Origin: an uncultured Lachnospiraceae bacterium
GTDB taxonomy: Bacteria > Bacillota > Clostridia > Lachnospirales > Lachnospiraceae
Length of the DNA: 64,000 nucleotides
Direction of reading: 5' to 3'
Assembly (NCBI GenBank): GCA_910585215.1
Contig: CAJUDQ010000001.1
Span: forward strand, 80,625-144,624
Both the position numbers and the translations under genes were made by a program. The notes below the pieces were generated by a model, which made no database searches, was not told the DNA's origin, and saw only the letters and a list, made by a program, of their open reading frames with translations. Shown here piece by piece: positions 44,795 to 55,932 of the stretch (position 1 is the first letter of the stretch; every line of letters begins with the position of its first letter).

Positions 44795-47599
44795 TTAAAT
44801 TTTTCCCAGTGTTACATCATATCCTGCTAGATATCTCAACAACCTTACAGCGTCTTTACTATCCACTTCACTGTCCCCATTCACATCTGCTGCTTCCTTA
44901 TCAATACTCAATCCCGAATAGCCTGCAAGATATTTTTTTATTAAAACTGTATCTTTACTGTCCACTTCGTCGTCGCTGTTGGCATCACCATAAATTACAT
45001 TGGGAATTTGATTTAACACAAAAGGCTCTAAATAATAAAACACAAGTGAAATTTCGTCTGTTACATACCATTTTACCTTTCCATCAGCTGCTATTATAGG
45101 CTGACAATCTGAAAGCCTTGCTTGAATCCTTTTAGGAGGAGTTGTCATTGTTCCATCTTCATCAATCGTCGCCGCTTTCGTAACAACTTTTCCTGTTTCT
45201 GTATTGCACTCCTCCCACATAACCAAAAAATGTGTTTCATCAATCTTTACAAGCTGTGGTGTACAAACGTTGACTTTATTACCCTCTGTATAATCAGTCA
45301 GCCACTTCGTCTGAATATCATTAAAATCCTTATCAACAACTGATATAAATATATTTCTAACGCCATAACTGTTATATGCAGCTTCATTGCTCTGGTCGAC
45401 GGAATTTCCCGCTACAATACAATTATTACTGGAAAGTTCCATTCCTCCAACAGAAACGCCGGTTGCATTTGCTCCGTGCTGTCCATTGATATTTAAAAGC
45501 AGCCTGTAATTTACAGATGTAATTTTTCTATTTACATCGCATTTTGTAATAGAAACTGCGCGCGGATTGGCATCGCCATGGTCTACGCGGTAAACATATT
45601 TTCCATCTGTTTTTATAAATTGATTGAATGAATGGCTGACATATCCTGCCTGCGCTATATTCATCACATCAAAATAAGAGTCCTCTATCTCTAATGTTTC
45701 CTCGTTTAACACAAATGTCATATTTGCCTGATGATGATACCCGTCTGATGATTGATACATTTCATGGCATGTGTATATATACAATTTATCTGCTGCTTCG
45801 TCCATTCTCAAAGAGCCTGCATCAAATGGAATATATGTATTGACTGCACTAATTGATTTTGATGAAATTCTGTTAAAATCTTTGTCATATTTCACCACTC
45901 TTATCACTTCAACGTCATCACTGTCGTTCGTATTGAATGCGCCGTAAACAATATAATTATAATCTTTTCCATGATAAAATCCGCCAAATATGTCTAGTTC
46001 CGTATTAATTGTTTTATTTGTAGTCAGTTTTCCCGAAAGATATGTTTCAACTACCACCTTTTTGTCTCCGACATATTCTACCCTTGTCAATGAATTGTCT
46101 GAATTTTCATAAAGATACGATTTTACTGGACTGGACCAGACAGTATAGTTATTTGCTGATATATTTTTGCTGATTGGTGCTCCTGATGACAGACTAATCT
46201 TGTCAAGAACAGATGCCGCCTCGTCAGATGTTACCTGTATCGTAAAAACTGCTTTTTTTGTTTCATCTTCTGTTTGGGCAGTTATCACTGCTGTTCCTTT
46301 ATGCCATGCTGATACCACGCCCGCCGCGCTTACAGCTGCAACTTCATTGTCTGAACTTGACCATTTTACCTTCTCACTGTATACTTTTGATGTTATACAT
46401 TGTAATTGCTGCGCCCCACCGCTTTCCATGGAAGGACTACCTTTGATTTCCAATTTATCAGAATCAGACCAGTCTATCAGCTCAATATAATATTTTTCAT
46501 CTTCTTTTTCTATGGCTATAACTGTGTCTTCAATCATACAAAGATTGTATACATAATGCTGAAGCGTAAATGTTCCTTTCTTTTCTCCTGTTTCCATGTC
46601 ATATTCATTGAGTACTTTATCATTTTCATAGATAATAATACTGTTTCTCCCCTTATTATAAATGGTTCGCACGCCGATACTGGAATTATCAAGATAATCA
46701 TCTGTGGCATTTTCTGTTCCTTTTCTGCTCCACGTTTTTATAATTTCAAACCCGCCATCAGGCTGGCTTTTGATAAGCTGAACTCTTCCAAAAGTAATAC
46801 TCGCTGTTATCAGACAGTTATCGGCAATGACATCTGCGTTAAAAATATGATTATAATACCATGACTGGCATGCATATTCCAGACATGACATGTTGTTATT
46901 GCTGACTTGTATTGCTTTTATTGCATTATCAGATACATTTGCTGCAGCAATTGATTTCCCCGGATGTTCATATCCCCAATAATACCAGTTATAATAAGTT
47001 TCATAATAAATATTTCCAGTGGCTGCGTCAAATCCGTCAAAACAATACACAGCATCATCTGTTGGCATATTTGTTATATACTCTCCATCAGAGCTATACA
47101 TACTGATATAATAAGCGTTTTCCCATGTACCGGCAATATATATCCTTCCCTGTTTATCTGCCCCGATTGCGTTTATATAACTTTCTTTTGGGGTAAAAAA
47201 CTGCTCTATTTGATGTGTTTCAAGATTAAATACATAACACTCATTGAAAGATGCCACATAGAGTTTATTGTCAGCAAAATACTCTGAACGAATTGTTTTC
47301 TCAAAACTGTAAATCTTACTGCTGGTATTATTTTCCAAAAGATATAAATATAAATCGTTGTCTACAAAATAATAGATACCATTTCTTAAATCGCTGGCAA
47401 ACTGATGTCTTTGATTTGAAATATCAGCAAATTCCGGCACTTCTACAATGCTGTGCTGCGGTAAAGTCTTTGTCTGATTTGTTTGAAGCGTATTTTTTGG
47501 CACAATATTTTCTATATTGATAGCAGCTTTTACACGAAAACTGATAGATATTGTGCAAATTAACATAATTATTAAATAGAATATTTTTTTCCTTTTCAT
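44795..47599 (-). CDS. Secreted propeller-like protein with Big_2 and dockerin
   Basis: A 934-residue secreted protein with a short signal segment at residues about 5-26 (FYLIIMLICTISISF). The N-terminal 370 residues look like WD/NHL-type blades (for example YFADNKLYVASFNECYVFNLET, AIGADKQGRIYIAGTW). A bacterial Ig-like Big_2 domain is at about 373-450 (KVKWSSSDNEVAAVSAAGVV, KGTAVITAQTED). A second blade-like region at about 465-860 has no enzyme motif. The dockerin is at about 870-934 (GDANSDDEVDSKDTVLIKKY, then DVNGDSEVDSKD). The dockerin is nearly identical to its neighbour's. The protein looks adhesive or scaffolding; ligand unknown. Confidence 0.82.
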   Translation of the reverse strand: MKRKKIFYLIIMLICTISISFRVKAAINIENIVPKNTLQTNQTKTLPQHSIVEVPEFADISNQRHQFASDLRNGIYYFVDNDLYLYLLENNTSSKIYSFEKTIRSEYFADNKLYVASFNECYVFNLETHQIEQFFTPKESYINAIGADKQGRIYIAGTWENAYYISMYSSDGEYITNMPTDDAVYCFDGFDAATGNIYYETYYNWYYWGYEHPGKSIAAANVSDNAIKAIQVSNNNMSCLEYACQSWYYNHIFNADVIADNCLITASITFGRVQLIKSQPDGGFEIIKTWSRKGTENATDDYLDNSSIGVRTIYNKGRNSIIIYENDKVLNEYDMETGEKKGTFTLQHYVYNLCMIEDTVIAIEKEDEKYYIELIDWSDSDKLEIKGSPSMESGGAQQLQCITSKVYSEKVKWSSSDNEVAAVSAAGVVSAWHKGTAVITAQTEDETKKAVFTIQVTSDEAASVLDKISLSSGAPISKNISANNYTVWSSPVKSYLYENSDNSLTRVEYVGDKKVVVETYLSGKLTTNKTINTELDIFGGFYHGKDYNYIVYGAFNTNDSDDVEVIRVVKYDKDFNRISSKSISAVNTYIPFDAGSLRMDEAADKLYIYTCHEMYQSSDGYHHQANMTFVLNEETLEIEDSYFDVMNIAQAGYVSHSFNQFIKTDGKYVYRVDHGDANPRAVSITKCDVNRKITSVNYRLLLNINGQHGANATGVSVGGMELSSNNCIVAGNSVDQSNEAAYNSYGVRNIFISVVDKDFNDIQTKWLTDYTEGNKVNVCTPQLVKIDETHFLVMWEECNTETGKVVTKAATIDEDGTMTTPPKRIQARLSDCQPIIAADGKVKWYVTDEISLVFYYLEPFVLNQIPNVIYGDANSDDEVDSKDTVLIKKYLAGYSGLSIDKEAADVNGDSEVDSKDAVRLLRYLAGYDVTLGKI

Positions 47600-47736
47600 A
47601 TAAATAATCCTTATCTAGTTTTTTATAATCTTGAAGCTGGCACACTAAGAAAAAATAGTACAATATATAGAGATTTCTGATTTTATAAATACTATATTTT
47701 GTATATATTCTGCTTAAATATACCAGCCCTGTCTTT

Positions 47737-50700
47737 TTATTCACCTAATATTACTTCATAGCCTGCGAGATGCCTTAAAAGCCTTACTGCATCTTTACTG
47801 TCTACTTCACCGTCTGCATTGACGTCCGCCGCATCTTTGTCAAAGGCAAGACCTTCATAGCCTGCGAGATGTTTTTTTAACAAGACTGCATCCTTTGTAT
47901 TTACTTCCCCGTCGGAGTTAATATCACCATAGATTATATTTTGTTCTATTAATTCTGTTTCTGTTATCAAATATGTACTGAAATGGTCTGTCTGAAAGGT
48001 TAAATAATTATCTAAATATTCAGCATCCATATTTACCATGCTTCCATTATTCCTTACATGATATACTTTGCAGTTTTCTCCCCGATACTCTTTTGGAACT
48101 GGAATTTTTACAGTCACTGTTTCCTTTGGCTGAACGATATTTTGTAATTCATCTATCAAAGTAATATCATAAGCCTGAAATTTTACATCTTCTGGAGATA
48201 CGCCTCCCTCAGCTATTTTATCTGACAGGTCAATTTTGTGGTAATCAGAATCACTTTCTTTCAAAAGATTTGTTTGAAGCGACAAAATATTATCTGAACT
48301 TTCCGTTTCGTAAGAAACAGAAATACCATCATCAGAAGAAAAAGTATTAATATATAAAAATGGAATCTCTAGGTATTGTGCATAGCCTTCTACATAAGAA
48401 TCTTTAAAACCTCTTATAGTTAAATTAGCACAATTAAAAAATGCTCCTAAAGCTATTTCTGTTACATTAGAAGGAATTGTAATTCTTCTCAAACCGCTAC
48501 AATCTTTGAAAGCTAATGTTCCAATACTTAACACACTTTCTGGAATTATGACTTCTGTTAAATTGTTACATCCATCAAACGCACTTTCTCCAAGCTTTGT
48601 TATTTTCTCAGGAATATTTATTTCTGTTAAACTACTGCAGCCACGAAATGTCCAAGGCTCAATACTTGTTATATCTTCTGGAATTTCTATATTTGCCAAA
48701 CTACTGCAGCCATCAAATATACTTGATTCAAAAACTATCACAGATTTTGGAATATTTATTTCTGTCAAACCACTGCAGCCACGAAATGCACAACTTTTCA
48801 TTGCGGTTACACTTTCTGGAAGTTCTACTTTTATCAGGCTGCTACAGCCGTCAAACAGGCAGTTCTCAATAATTGTTACTCCTTCAGCGATATTTATTTC
48901 TGTTAAGCTGCTACAGCTTTTAAATGCCCATCCATTAATATTTGTTACATTTTTTGGAATGTTTATCTCCGTCAAATTAATACAATATGAAAATACGTTC
49001 TCTCCAAGGCTTGTTATACTTTCTGGAAGTTCTATCTTTGTTAAATTGCCGCACTCCGTAAACATACTATTTCCAAGGCTAGTTACACCATCTGGAATAT
49101 TTACTTCCGTTAAATTACTGCATCCTGAAAATATACCATCTTCAAAACTTGTTACACTTTTTGGAATGTATATTTTTGTTAAACTGCTGCAATTTTTAAA
49201 TAATTCCTTGCTAAAACCTGTTACGCTTTCTGAAATATTTATATTTTTCAAATTGCTGCAGCCCGAAAACGCACTATATCCTATACTTATTACACTATCT
49301 GGAATTTTTATTTCTGTTAAACTGCTACAATTTTTAAATACAGTTTCTTTAATATGTATCACACCGTCCGGAATATCTGCTTTTATTAAACTTATACAAT
49401 CCTGAAACATACTACTTTCAATGCTTGTAATACCTTTTGGCACTTTTATCTCTTTTAAAGCGCTGCAGCCACGAAATATACCTTCTTCAAGATTAGTCAT
49501 AGTTTCAGGAATATTTATTTTCATTAAACTGCTGCAATCTTTAAACGCCCCGCTTCCAATGCTTGTTACGCTTTCTGGAAGTGTTATTTCTGTCAGGCTA
49601 TTACAGTCGTTAAATGCCCAATCTTCAATTTTTGTTACATTGTCTGGAATTTCTATATCTTTTAAACTGCTGCAGCCGCTAAAAACACTTTGGCTAATAA
49701 TTTCCACATTTTTGGGAATTTTCACTTCTATTAAACTGCTGCAATTTTTAAATGCGCCGTCATAAATACCTGTCAAATTTTCTGGAAAAATTACTTCTTT
49801 CAAATTTGTGCAATCTGAAAATACTTCTCCATAAATTGCCTTTATGCTTTTTGGAATAACTATTTTAACCAAACCAGTACATCCATGAAAGGCTCCTCCA
49901 GACATAACTTTTACACTTTCTGGAATAGTTATATCTATCAAACTGCTGCAATTGTAAAATGCATGTATATCAAGGCTTGTCACTCCATCTGGAATAACGT
50001 AACTATCCCCTTTTTTTGCTTCCGGATATCTTACTAACGTTTTTAAATCTTTGGTATACAAAACTCCGTCTTTAGCAATATATTTTTCATTTTGTTCTGA
50101 TACTTCAATTTCTGTTAAACTGCTGCAGCCATCGAACACATCACCCTTAATTTTGGTATATTTTACCTTCGCAGGAATTTTTATTTTTGCCAGACTGCTA
50201 CAGCCTCGAAATGCATATGAATCAATTTCCTCTACACCTTCTGGAATAATTACTTCTGTTAAACTGCTGCAGCCATCAAATATATTGGCAGAAAGTTTTG
50301 TTACACCTTCTGGAATAACTGCTTTTACCAAACTGCTACAACCGCTAAAGGCATTCCATTTGATACTTGTCACACTTTCTGGAATAATTATTTCTATTAA
50401 ATTACTACAGCCATCAAATGCAAAAGCGTCAATATTTGTTACACCTTCCGGAATTTGCACTTTTATTAAGCTATCACAATTCATAAAAGCATTCTCTCCA
50501 ATACTTGTTACTTTTTTTCCAGCTATTATCTCTGGTATAACCACATTTACTTCCGTTCCTTTATAATATGCAATTTCTATTGTGCCATCCTGCATTTCCC
50601 GATAATTATAATCTGAATTATTTTCTTCTTGTGCATATGCTATATTTTCACCTTTTGTGAATATTACAGTTGGACAAGATGATAAAATAACTGCTACCGT

Positions 50701-50742
50701 CAACATACTACCTGTGAGTTTCCTTAAAAATCTTCTTCGCAT
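47737..50742 (-). CDS. Large BspA-like LRR protein with dockerin
   Basis: About 1001 residues from ATG 50742 (MRRRFLRKLTG, AAAGGAG site); an upstream ATG at 50760 is the weaker alternative. The signal peptide ends near IAYAQEE. The first 60 residues carry MQDGTIEIAYYKGTEVNVVIP, the same start module as the other LRR paralogues. More than 25 LRR_5 units follow (AFxGCSSLTEIxIPESVTSI). A beta domain (QPKETVTVKIPVPKEYRGE) and the dockerin (GDINSDGEVNTKDAVLLKKH; DVNADGEVDSKD) end the protein. It starts 30 bases after the stop of the RCC1 gene 50773-54069, so the two are probably cotranscribed. Confidence 0.92.
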   Translation of the reverse strand: MRRRFLRKLTGSMLTVAVILSSCPTVIFTKGENIAYAQEENNSDYNYREMQDGTIEIAYYKGTEVNVVIPEIIAGKKVTSIGENAFMNCDSLIKVQIPEGVTNIDAFAFDGCSNLIEIIIPESVTSIKWNAFSGCSSLVKAVIPEGVTKLSANIFDGCSSLTEVIIPEGVEEIDSYAFRGCSSLAKIKIPAKVKYTKIKGDVFDGCSSLTEIEVSEQNEKYIAKDGVLYTKDLKTLVRYPEAKKGDSYVIPDGVTSLDIHAFYNCSSLIDITIPESVKVMSGGAFHGCTGLVKIVIPKSIKAIYGEVFSDCTNLKEVIFPENLTGIYDGAFKNCSSLIEVKIPKNVEIISQSVFSGCSSLKDIEIPDNVTKIEDWAFNDCNSLTEITLPESVTSIGSGAFKDCSSLMKINIPETMTNLEEGIFRGCSALKEIKVPKGITSIESSMFQDCISLIKADIPDGVIHIKETVFKNCSSLTEIKIPDSVISIGYSAFSGCSNLKNINISESVTGFSKELFKNCSSLTKIYIPKSVTSFEDGIFSGCSNLTEVNIPDGVTSLGNSMFTECGNLTKIELPESITSLGENVFSYCINLTEINIPKNVTNINGWAFKSCSSLTEINIAEGVTIIENCLFDGCSSLIKVELPESVTAMKSCAFRGCSGLTEINIPKSVIVFESSIFDGCSSLANIEIPEDITSIEPWTFRGCSSLTEINIPEKITKLGESAFDGCNNLTEVIIPESVLSIGTLAFKDCSGLRRITIPSNVTEIALGAFFNCANLTIRGFKDSYVEGYAQYLEIPFLYINTFSSDDGISVSYETESSDNILSLQTNLLKESDSDYHKIDLSDKIAEGGVSPEDVKFQAYDITLIDELQNIVQPKETVTVKIPVPKEYRGENCKVYHVRNNGSMVNMDAEYLDNYLTFQTDHFSTYLITETELIEQNIIYGDINSDGEVNTKDAVLLKKHLAGYEGLAFDKDAADVNADGEVDSKDAVRLLRHLAGYEVILGE
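48400..50530 (-). repeat. LRR_5 tandem repeats in the 47737-50742 gene
   Basis: About 69-base units, more than 25 copies, one of the longest LRR arrays in the window. Repeated DNA motifs encode CSSLTEI and IPESVTSI. Confidence 0.88.
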
Positions 50743-50772
50743 TTTTAAATCTCCTTTCACTGATTCTGGTTT

Positions 50773-53700
50773 TTATTTTCCTAAAGTTACATCATAGCCT
50801 GCGAGATGCCTTAAAAGCCTTACGGCGTCTTTGCTGTCTATAACACCGTCGGCGTTGACATCCGCTGATTTAGAGTTAATATTTAATCCGGCATAGCCTG
50901 CAAGATATTTCTTTAATAATACTGCGTCTTTTGAATTTATAGTGCCATCATTATTTGCATCTCCCGGAATTGAAGTATTTGTATCTGTTTTACCGCCAAA
51001 TGTTCCTGCTTCTGAAAGTCTTGCAACAGTAGTTTCTGTTATGTGAGAAGTATCGTAAGAAAAGGATATACTGCCATCGTTTTCTGAAGTTTTTTGATTA
51101 ATATAAAGTAAGTTGTCTGGTGAAAGGATATTTTCTGCTGTGTCGGATTTTAGCAGGCAGAAAATATAATCGCTGTTTGGTGTTAAATTGTTATAAGATG
51201 AAATCGTAATTCCTTCTTCTGATTGTGATGAAATGCTTACATTGTCATTTATGGAATATCGTATTGGTTGTTCAAAATAAGAAGATGTTTTGGGAGAAGT
51301 TGGAAGTTTAATATTTTCCATTATTTTTGTTGGTTTTGTTGAAATATAGCCAAACCAATAAATTCCATCTCCCAACTGCCCTCTGTAACCACTTCCCCAC
51401 AAATATAAATCTCCTGCTTCTGTTACCACTGCACTATGAACACGTCCTAAACTCACACTCTTAACCTTTTCCATTACTTTTGTTGGACTATACTTATCTT
51501 CTTCTGTTCCATCTCCTAATTTTCCCGATAGATTCCATCCCCACAAATACAAATCTCCTGTTTCTGTTATCGCTGCACTGTAAAGATATCCTAAACTCAC
51601 ACTCTTAGCCTTTTCCATTACTTTTGTTGGACTACGTCTATCTTTTGTTGTTCCATCTCCTAATTGTCCACGATTATTACTTCCCCACGTATATAAATCT
51701 CCTGTTTCTGTTATCGCTGCGCTATGATCAAATCCCAAACTCACACTCTTAACCTTTTCCATCACTTTTGTTGGACTATGCCTATCTCCTCGTGTTCCAT
51801 TTCCTAATTCCCCCGAAATATTCGATCCCCACAAATACAAATCTCCTGTTTCTGTTATCGCTGCGCTATGATTAAATCCCAAGCCCACGCTCTTAACCTT
51901 TTCCATTACTTTTATTGGACTATGTCTATCTTCTGTTGTTCCATCTCCTAATTGTCCACGATTATTACTTCCCCACAAATATAAATCCCCTGTTTCCGTT
52001 ATCGCTACACTATGAATACCTCCTAAACTCACACTTTTAACCTTCTCCATCACTTTTGTTGGAACATGTCTATCTTCTGTTGTTCCATCTCCTAATTGTC
52101 CATATTCATTATCTCCCCACAAATATAAATCCCCTGTTTCCGTTATCGCTGCACTATGATGATTTCCCAAGCTCACACTCTTAATCTTTTCCATTACTTT
52201 TATTGGACTACGTTTACCTTCTGTTGTTCCATCTCCCAACTGTCCATATTCATTATCTCCCCACAAATACAAATCTCCCGTTTCTGTTATCGCTGCACTA
52301 TGAAATTCTCCCAAACTTATGGTGTTTTGCATAGAGCCAATATGTGGACAAGTTCCCCACCCAAATTCATTAAAAGTAAAAGAATAATAAAAATCAGTAA
52401 CTTTTAACTTATTTTCAAAAGATTTTTCAAATTTCAGCTTATCGCTATTAATGACTTGTACTTCAAACTTTATTTCAAATTTTCCATAAATCTCCCCTTC
52501 CAGACACTTATTACATTCATGTTCTTCAGACGAAGATGTAAAATCTATTAAATTAATTTTCGCTTTTAACTCAACACCCACTACAGCTTCGACACCTGCT
52601 TTTACAATGTGTTCATCAATAATATTAATACTCGGCTCTAACGACAATCCAATAAATATCGTTCCTTCTACTTCTATACCTGCTTTAAAAGTCGGAGCTG
52701 AGGAAATGTTTCGCCCTCCTGTATCACTATCCACCCGAAAGCCAATTGTACTTTTTAATTCTCCACTCAGTTCTATTTTTACACTGGCCTTAACAACAAA
52801 ACTTGGAGTAAACACAATATTTACAGCAGGTATCGGTGAAAATTTTACTTGTCCCAATTTCATTTTTCCTTCTATTTCTCCGCTTATTTCTGCCTTTACT
52901 TTTACAGAACTATCTAGCTTCCATTCAATATACTGATACGAAAATGAAATATACACTTTAATAGAATTTTCCATTTTAATCTCTAATCCACCAGATATTG
53001 TTACAGAGGCGCTTCCTGCATTTCCTTCAAATTCCATTTTTGCTGCTTCAAGAGTATAGGAAGCTGACATACTGCTATTTTTATCTATATCCACTGCATA
53101 AGTTTCTATTTCATCCTCTTTCCACTCTCTCAAACCATTATAAATTACTCCTTCATCACAAGTATCAGGATTTATTTCCGCCTTACTCATATCTGCAGAA
53201 GAATCTATCTTTACATAGTCAAATACTTCACTCAAAGAAGTATCTTCTGCTGTAATCGTAACTTTACTTCCTTCTTTTCTTATATTTTTAATCTTTATAA
53301 TTAGCAGATTTTCTTCCCCAGATTGATAAGAAAATATATCTCCAGATTGTAAAGATAAAGTAGCCGCATCTGCATTTTCAATTACATAAGTCTGATTTGT
53401 TTCATCCATAGAAACTATCTGATTTATATTATCAAATGCTTGTATCTGTACTATATCATCTTTATATACTGCAAAATTATTAGTTTTATCCTCGTCGAGA
53501 TTCAGCACCTTTTCTTTTACAAAATCATCTGTAGTCTTAGCCAAAAACTCTTGCATTTCCCTCGTATAATTTGGAGATTCATAGGAACTGCATAAAGGAG
53601 CCAGAGTTTCTTTATTTACCATAAACGCCCGAAGCAAAAAATATTGTGGCATTTCTTCTGTTTTAATTTCTATATCAGTTTCTGTTTGTCCTGCCAGAAT

Positions 53701-54069
53701 TTCTACCGTACCAGAGGCCAGCATTTTCTCTCCGCTTTCTGTATAGATACCGACTACAATTGCCGCATCCTGTGATGTTTCAAACGATATATGAGCCTGT
53801 GTCCCTTCTATTGTTACTTCAAAAATATTCCCACCATTACTTTCTTCCTGTCTTTCCTGCTCCTTAGACAATGTATCTGCTAGCAGATTTCCAAAAGAAT
53901 TTGTACCATTCATAACAATATCATCTTTGCCTGAAGTTATTGAAGCATCTGATTCTTTTGGAGTTGCGAACGCTTTTATTAAATTTCCAAAGCCAATATC
54001 TGAATAAATTGCAGATATTGTTATAATTCCCGTACATAAAATAGAAATAAATCTTTTTATTTGTTTCAT
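50773..54069 (-). CDS. Secreted RCC1-propeller protein with dockerin (paralogue)
   Basis: About 1098 residues from ATG 54069 (MKQIKRFISIL, AGAGGTG site); upstream in-frame Met codons lack a ribosome site. The signal helix is at about 6-28. The N-terminal region to about 600 is homologous to 41174-44656 but lacks its carboxypeptidase-regulatory-like domain. Seven RCC1 units (AAITETGDLYLWGxNxxGQLGDG) form a predicted propeller at about 605-930. The C-terminal dockerin reads GDANNDGTINSKDAVLLKKY and DVNADGVIDSKD. A third relative begins at 63138. Probably surface-associated; ligand unknown. Confidence 0.92.
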   Translation of the reverse strand: MKQIKRFISILCTGIITISAIYSDIGFGNLIKAFATPKESDASITSGKDDIVMNGTNSFGNLLADTLSKEQERQEESNGGNIFEVTIEGTQAHISFETSQDAAIVVGIYTESGEKMLASGTVEILAGQTETDIEIKTEEMPQYFLLRAFMVNKETLAPLCSSYESPNYTREMQEFLAKTTDDFVKEKVLNLDEDKTNNFAVYKDDIVQIQAFDNINQIVSMDETNQTYVIENADAATLSLQSGDIFSYQSGEENLLIIKIKNIRKEGSKVTITAEDTSLSEVFDYVKIDSSADMSKAEINPDTCDEGVIYNGLREWKEDEIETYAVDIDKNSSMSASYTLEAAKMEFEGNAGSASVTISGGLEIKMENSIKVYISFSYQYIEWKLDSSVKVKAEISGEIEGKMKLGQVKFSPIPAVNIVFTPSFVVKASVKIELSGELKSTIGFRVDSDTGGRNISSAPTFKAGIEVEGTIFIGLSLEPSINIIDEHIVKAGVEAVVGVELKAKINLIDFTSSSEEHECNKCLEGEIYGKFEIKFEVQVINSDKLKFEKSFENKLKVTDFYYSFTFNEFGWGTCPHIGSMQNTISLGEFHSAAITETGDLYLWGDNEYGQLGDGTTEGKRSPIKVMEKIKSVSLGNHHSAAITETGDLYLWGDNEYGQLGDGTTEDRHVPTKVMEKVKSVSLGGIHSVAITETGDLYLWGSNNRGQLGDGTTEDRHSPIKVMEKVKSVGLGFNHSAAITETGDLYLWGSNISGELGNGTRGDRHSPTKVMEKVKSVSLGFDHSAAITETGDLYTWGSNNRGQLGDGTTKDRRSPTKVMEKAKSVSLGYLYSAAITETGDLYLWGWNLSGKLGDGTEEDKYSPTKVMEKVKSVSLGRVHSAVVTEAGDLYLWGSGYRGQLGDGIYWFGYISTKPTKIMENIKLPTSPKTSSYFEQPIRYSINDNVSISSQSEEGITISSYNNLTPNSDYIFCLLKSDTAENILSPDNLLYINQKTSENDGSISFSYDTSHITETTVARLSEAGTFGGKTDTNTSIPGDANNDGTINSKDAVLLKKYLAGYAGLNINSKSADVNADGVIDSKDAVRLLRHLAGYDVTLGK
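51350..52330 (-). repeat. Seven near-identical RCC1 repeats
   Basis: About 150-base units encoding VKSVSLGxxHSAAITETGD. The DNA units around 51650-52150 share long identical stretches, so copy number could vary by recombination. Confidence 0.88.
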
Positions 54070-54164
54070 AAACACACCTCTTTTTCTTATTAAGCCTTTG
54101 TTTTTTATCTGAAATCTGAAAATTTGTCTAATATGCTCTGATAGATTTTTCAATTTCATCCTTT

Positions 54165-55897
54165 TTATTCCCCTAATTTTAAATCATATCCCGCTAGATG
54201 CCTCAAAAGCCTTACAGCATCTTTGCTGTCCACTTTGCCGTCTACATTCACATCTGCTGCATCGTGGTTAAATTCGATTCCTTCAAAGCCTGCGAGGTAT
54301 TTTTTCAACAAAACTGCATCCTTTGTATCTACCGCACCGTCACCATTGGCATTACCTAATAGTACATATGGTGTTCCGGGTTCAGCAGTACCATCATATA
54401 TATAACCTCTTAGCGGAACAATATTTGTATTCTTATCAACCTTCAAAAGCTTTACTTCATCAAGCGTAAGATTTACCATGTCAAGATACTTTTCATCAAC
54501 CACTCCTTTTTCTACCATATCTGTAATAGTATGATAAACGGCACAACCATCATTAAATGTGTTAAATGAATTACAAGCTTTCCATACGCCTTCATCTTTA
54601 TCATATGTAAATAAGGCATCTTTTTTTCTTCTGTAATTTTGATATTTTCGTAATCTGCTCTACCAGTGAAATAATTATATATATAATCGTATGATATTTG
54701 AGGTATAGTTATATCTGTCAACATTATATTGCTTGTTGGATGTTCTTCAAATTTTGCACCTCGAACAAAAACTTCCCACGCATTAATATACCGACCATCG
54801 ATCCAAGTATCTGAGAATTTTCAGACGTACCCATCTCCATTATCAACTGTATTACAAACATTTTCCCATGTAAATGCATTTGTATGTGGAACATCATCAC
54901 TCATTTCTATTGCTGAATACTCACCAAGCAGTTTCCTGCAGTTTTCAAGAGTAATTGTTGTTCCATTTGTTCCAAAAGTAAAGTATTGCTTTATCTTATC
55001 TTTTGTTATGCCCTGTCCTTCCCCGTTTCCCGCACCACCATAAATATGCGTTTCTCCACCATAAGTTACATGAATATGAGCATGAGAACTCTCACTCCAT
55101 TTATATGAAGATGGACTATCCAATCGTTGAGAAACTTCCGCCATCATGCTTGGAAAACCTAACGAATCATATCGAAACGGATAAACAGATGATACAAACA
55201 AGTATTGATTATCTTTACGGATATAAGGTGAGTATAGGTAAAATAATTGGTCTATATGTGGAGATGTAGACAGACTCCAGTATGGCTCAACCTTATACAG
55301 TTCTCCCCGAATAAAAGAACCGCTATAAAGACAGATTGATGAAAAGCCTGACTGTATCGCATCCATGTTTTCAAAAAATCCTTTTTTAGTTGCATAAGTA
55401 TCAATGAGATAATCCGCATTATCCTTCAAATTTGGAAGATTTAACTTCACATTTGTATCACTCCAAGTCATACCAGTAAAATAATTCTCATTTTTTGACT
55501 GTAGTACAATTTCACCACCATCCGTATTATAACTTATGAAAATGTAGCCTCCATTCACACGTCCTGTCGCTTGATTTTCATATTTTATATCTGCATACAG
55601 CCGCGCTTCATTACCCCCATCAAATGATATAGTTGAACTTTCACTGTATTTAGAGGATTTATCTACAAACCGAAATGAAGTTGGATCAGGATTATCAGTT
55701 TCCACAAAAAAGTATTCATTAAATGGTGCTAAAAGAGGGGTGATAGTGTATGTATAGTCAGCAACACCTTTTTCTGTGCTGGATGCGTATGTTCCCTGTG
55801 GAAATCCTGTTATAGATATTGCTATTGCCATTGTTCTACACAAAGTACTTTTAAATATTTTCTTCATTTTTCTTTTAATATTAATTTTTTTACTCAT
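54165..55897 (-). pseudogene. Broken secreted protein gene with C-terminal dockerin
   Basis: A single ancestral gene split by two lesions. The N-terminal part starts at ATG 55897 (GGAGGC site) with a signal peptide ending near GTYAS. It runs through a domain I do not recognise, including YKWSESSHAHIHV and HIYGGAGNGEGQGITKD. An in-frame TGA stops it at 54821-54823, after NGDGYV. The same frame continues KFSDTWIDGRYINAWEVF to an A7 tract (T7 at 54621-54627 on the plus strand). One base is missing or extra there, and the frame shifts to KDALFTYDKDEGVWKAC. It then runs on into a dockerin (GNANGDGAVDTKDAVLLKK; DVNVDGKVDSKD), stop at 54165. The first loop has Asn where others have Asp. Pseudogene, phase-variable gene or sequence error cannot be separated here. 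Confidence 0.8.
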
Positions 55898-55932
55898 AAG
55901 CTGCCTCCATTCATTAAAATATATCTTTTTAT

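Noticed and set aside
48506..50566. Long plus-strand open frames opposite the LRR gene
   Set aside because: They are periodic antisense shadows of the LRR repeats with no ribosome site and no independent protein features.
54821..54823. TGA as selenocysteine codon
   Set aside because: I saw no SECIS-like hairpin directly downstream, the codon is not in a redox motif, and a second lesion follows in the same gene.
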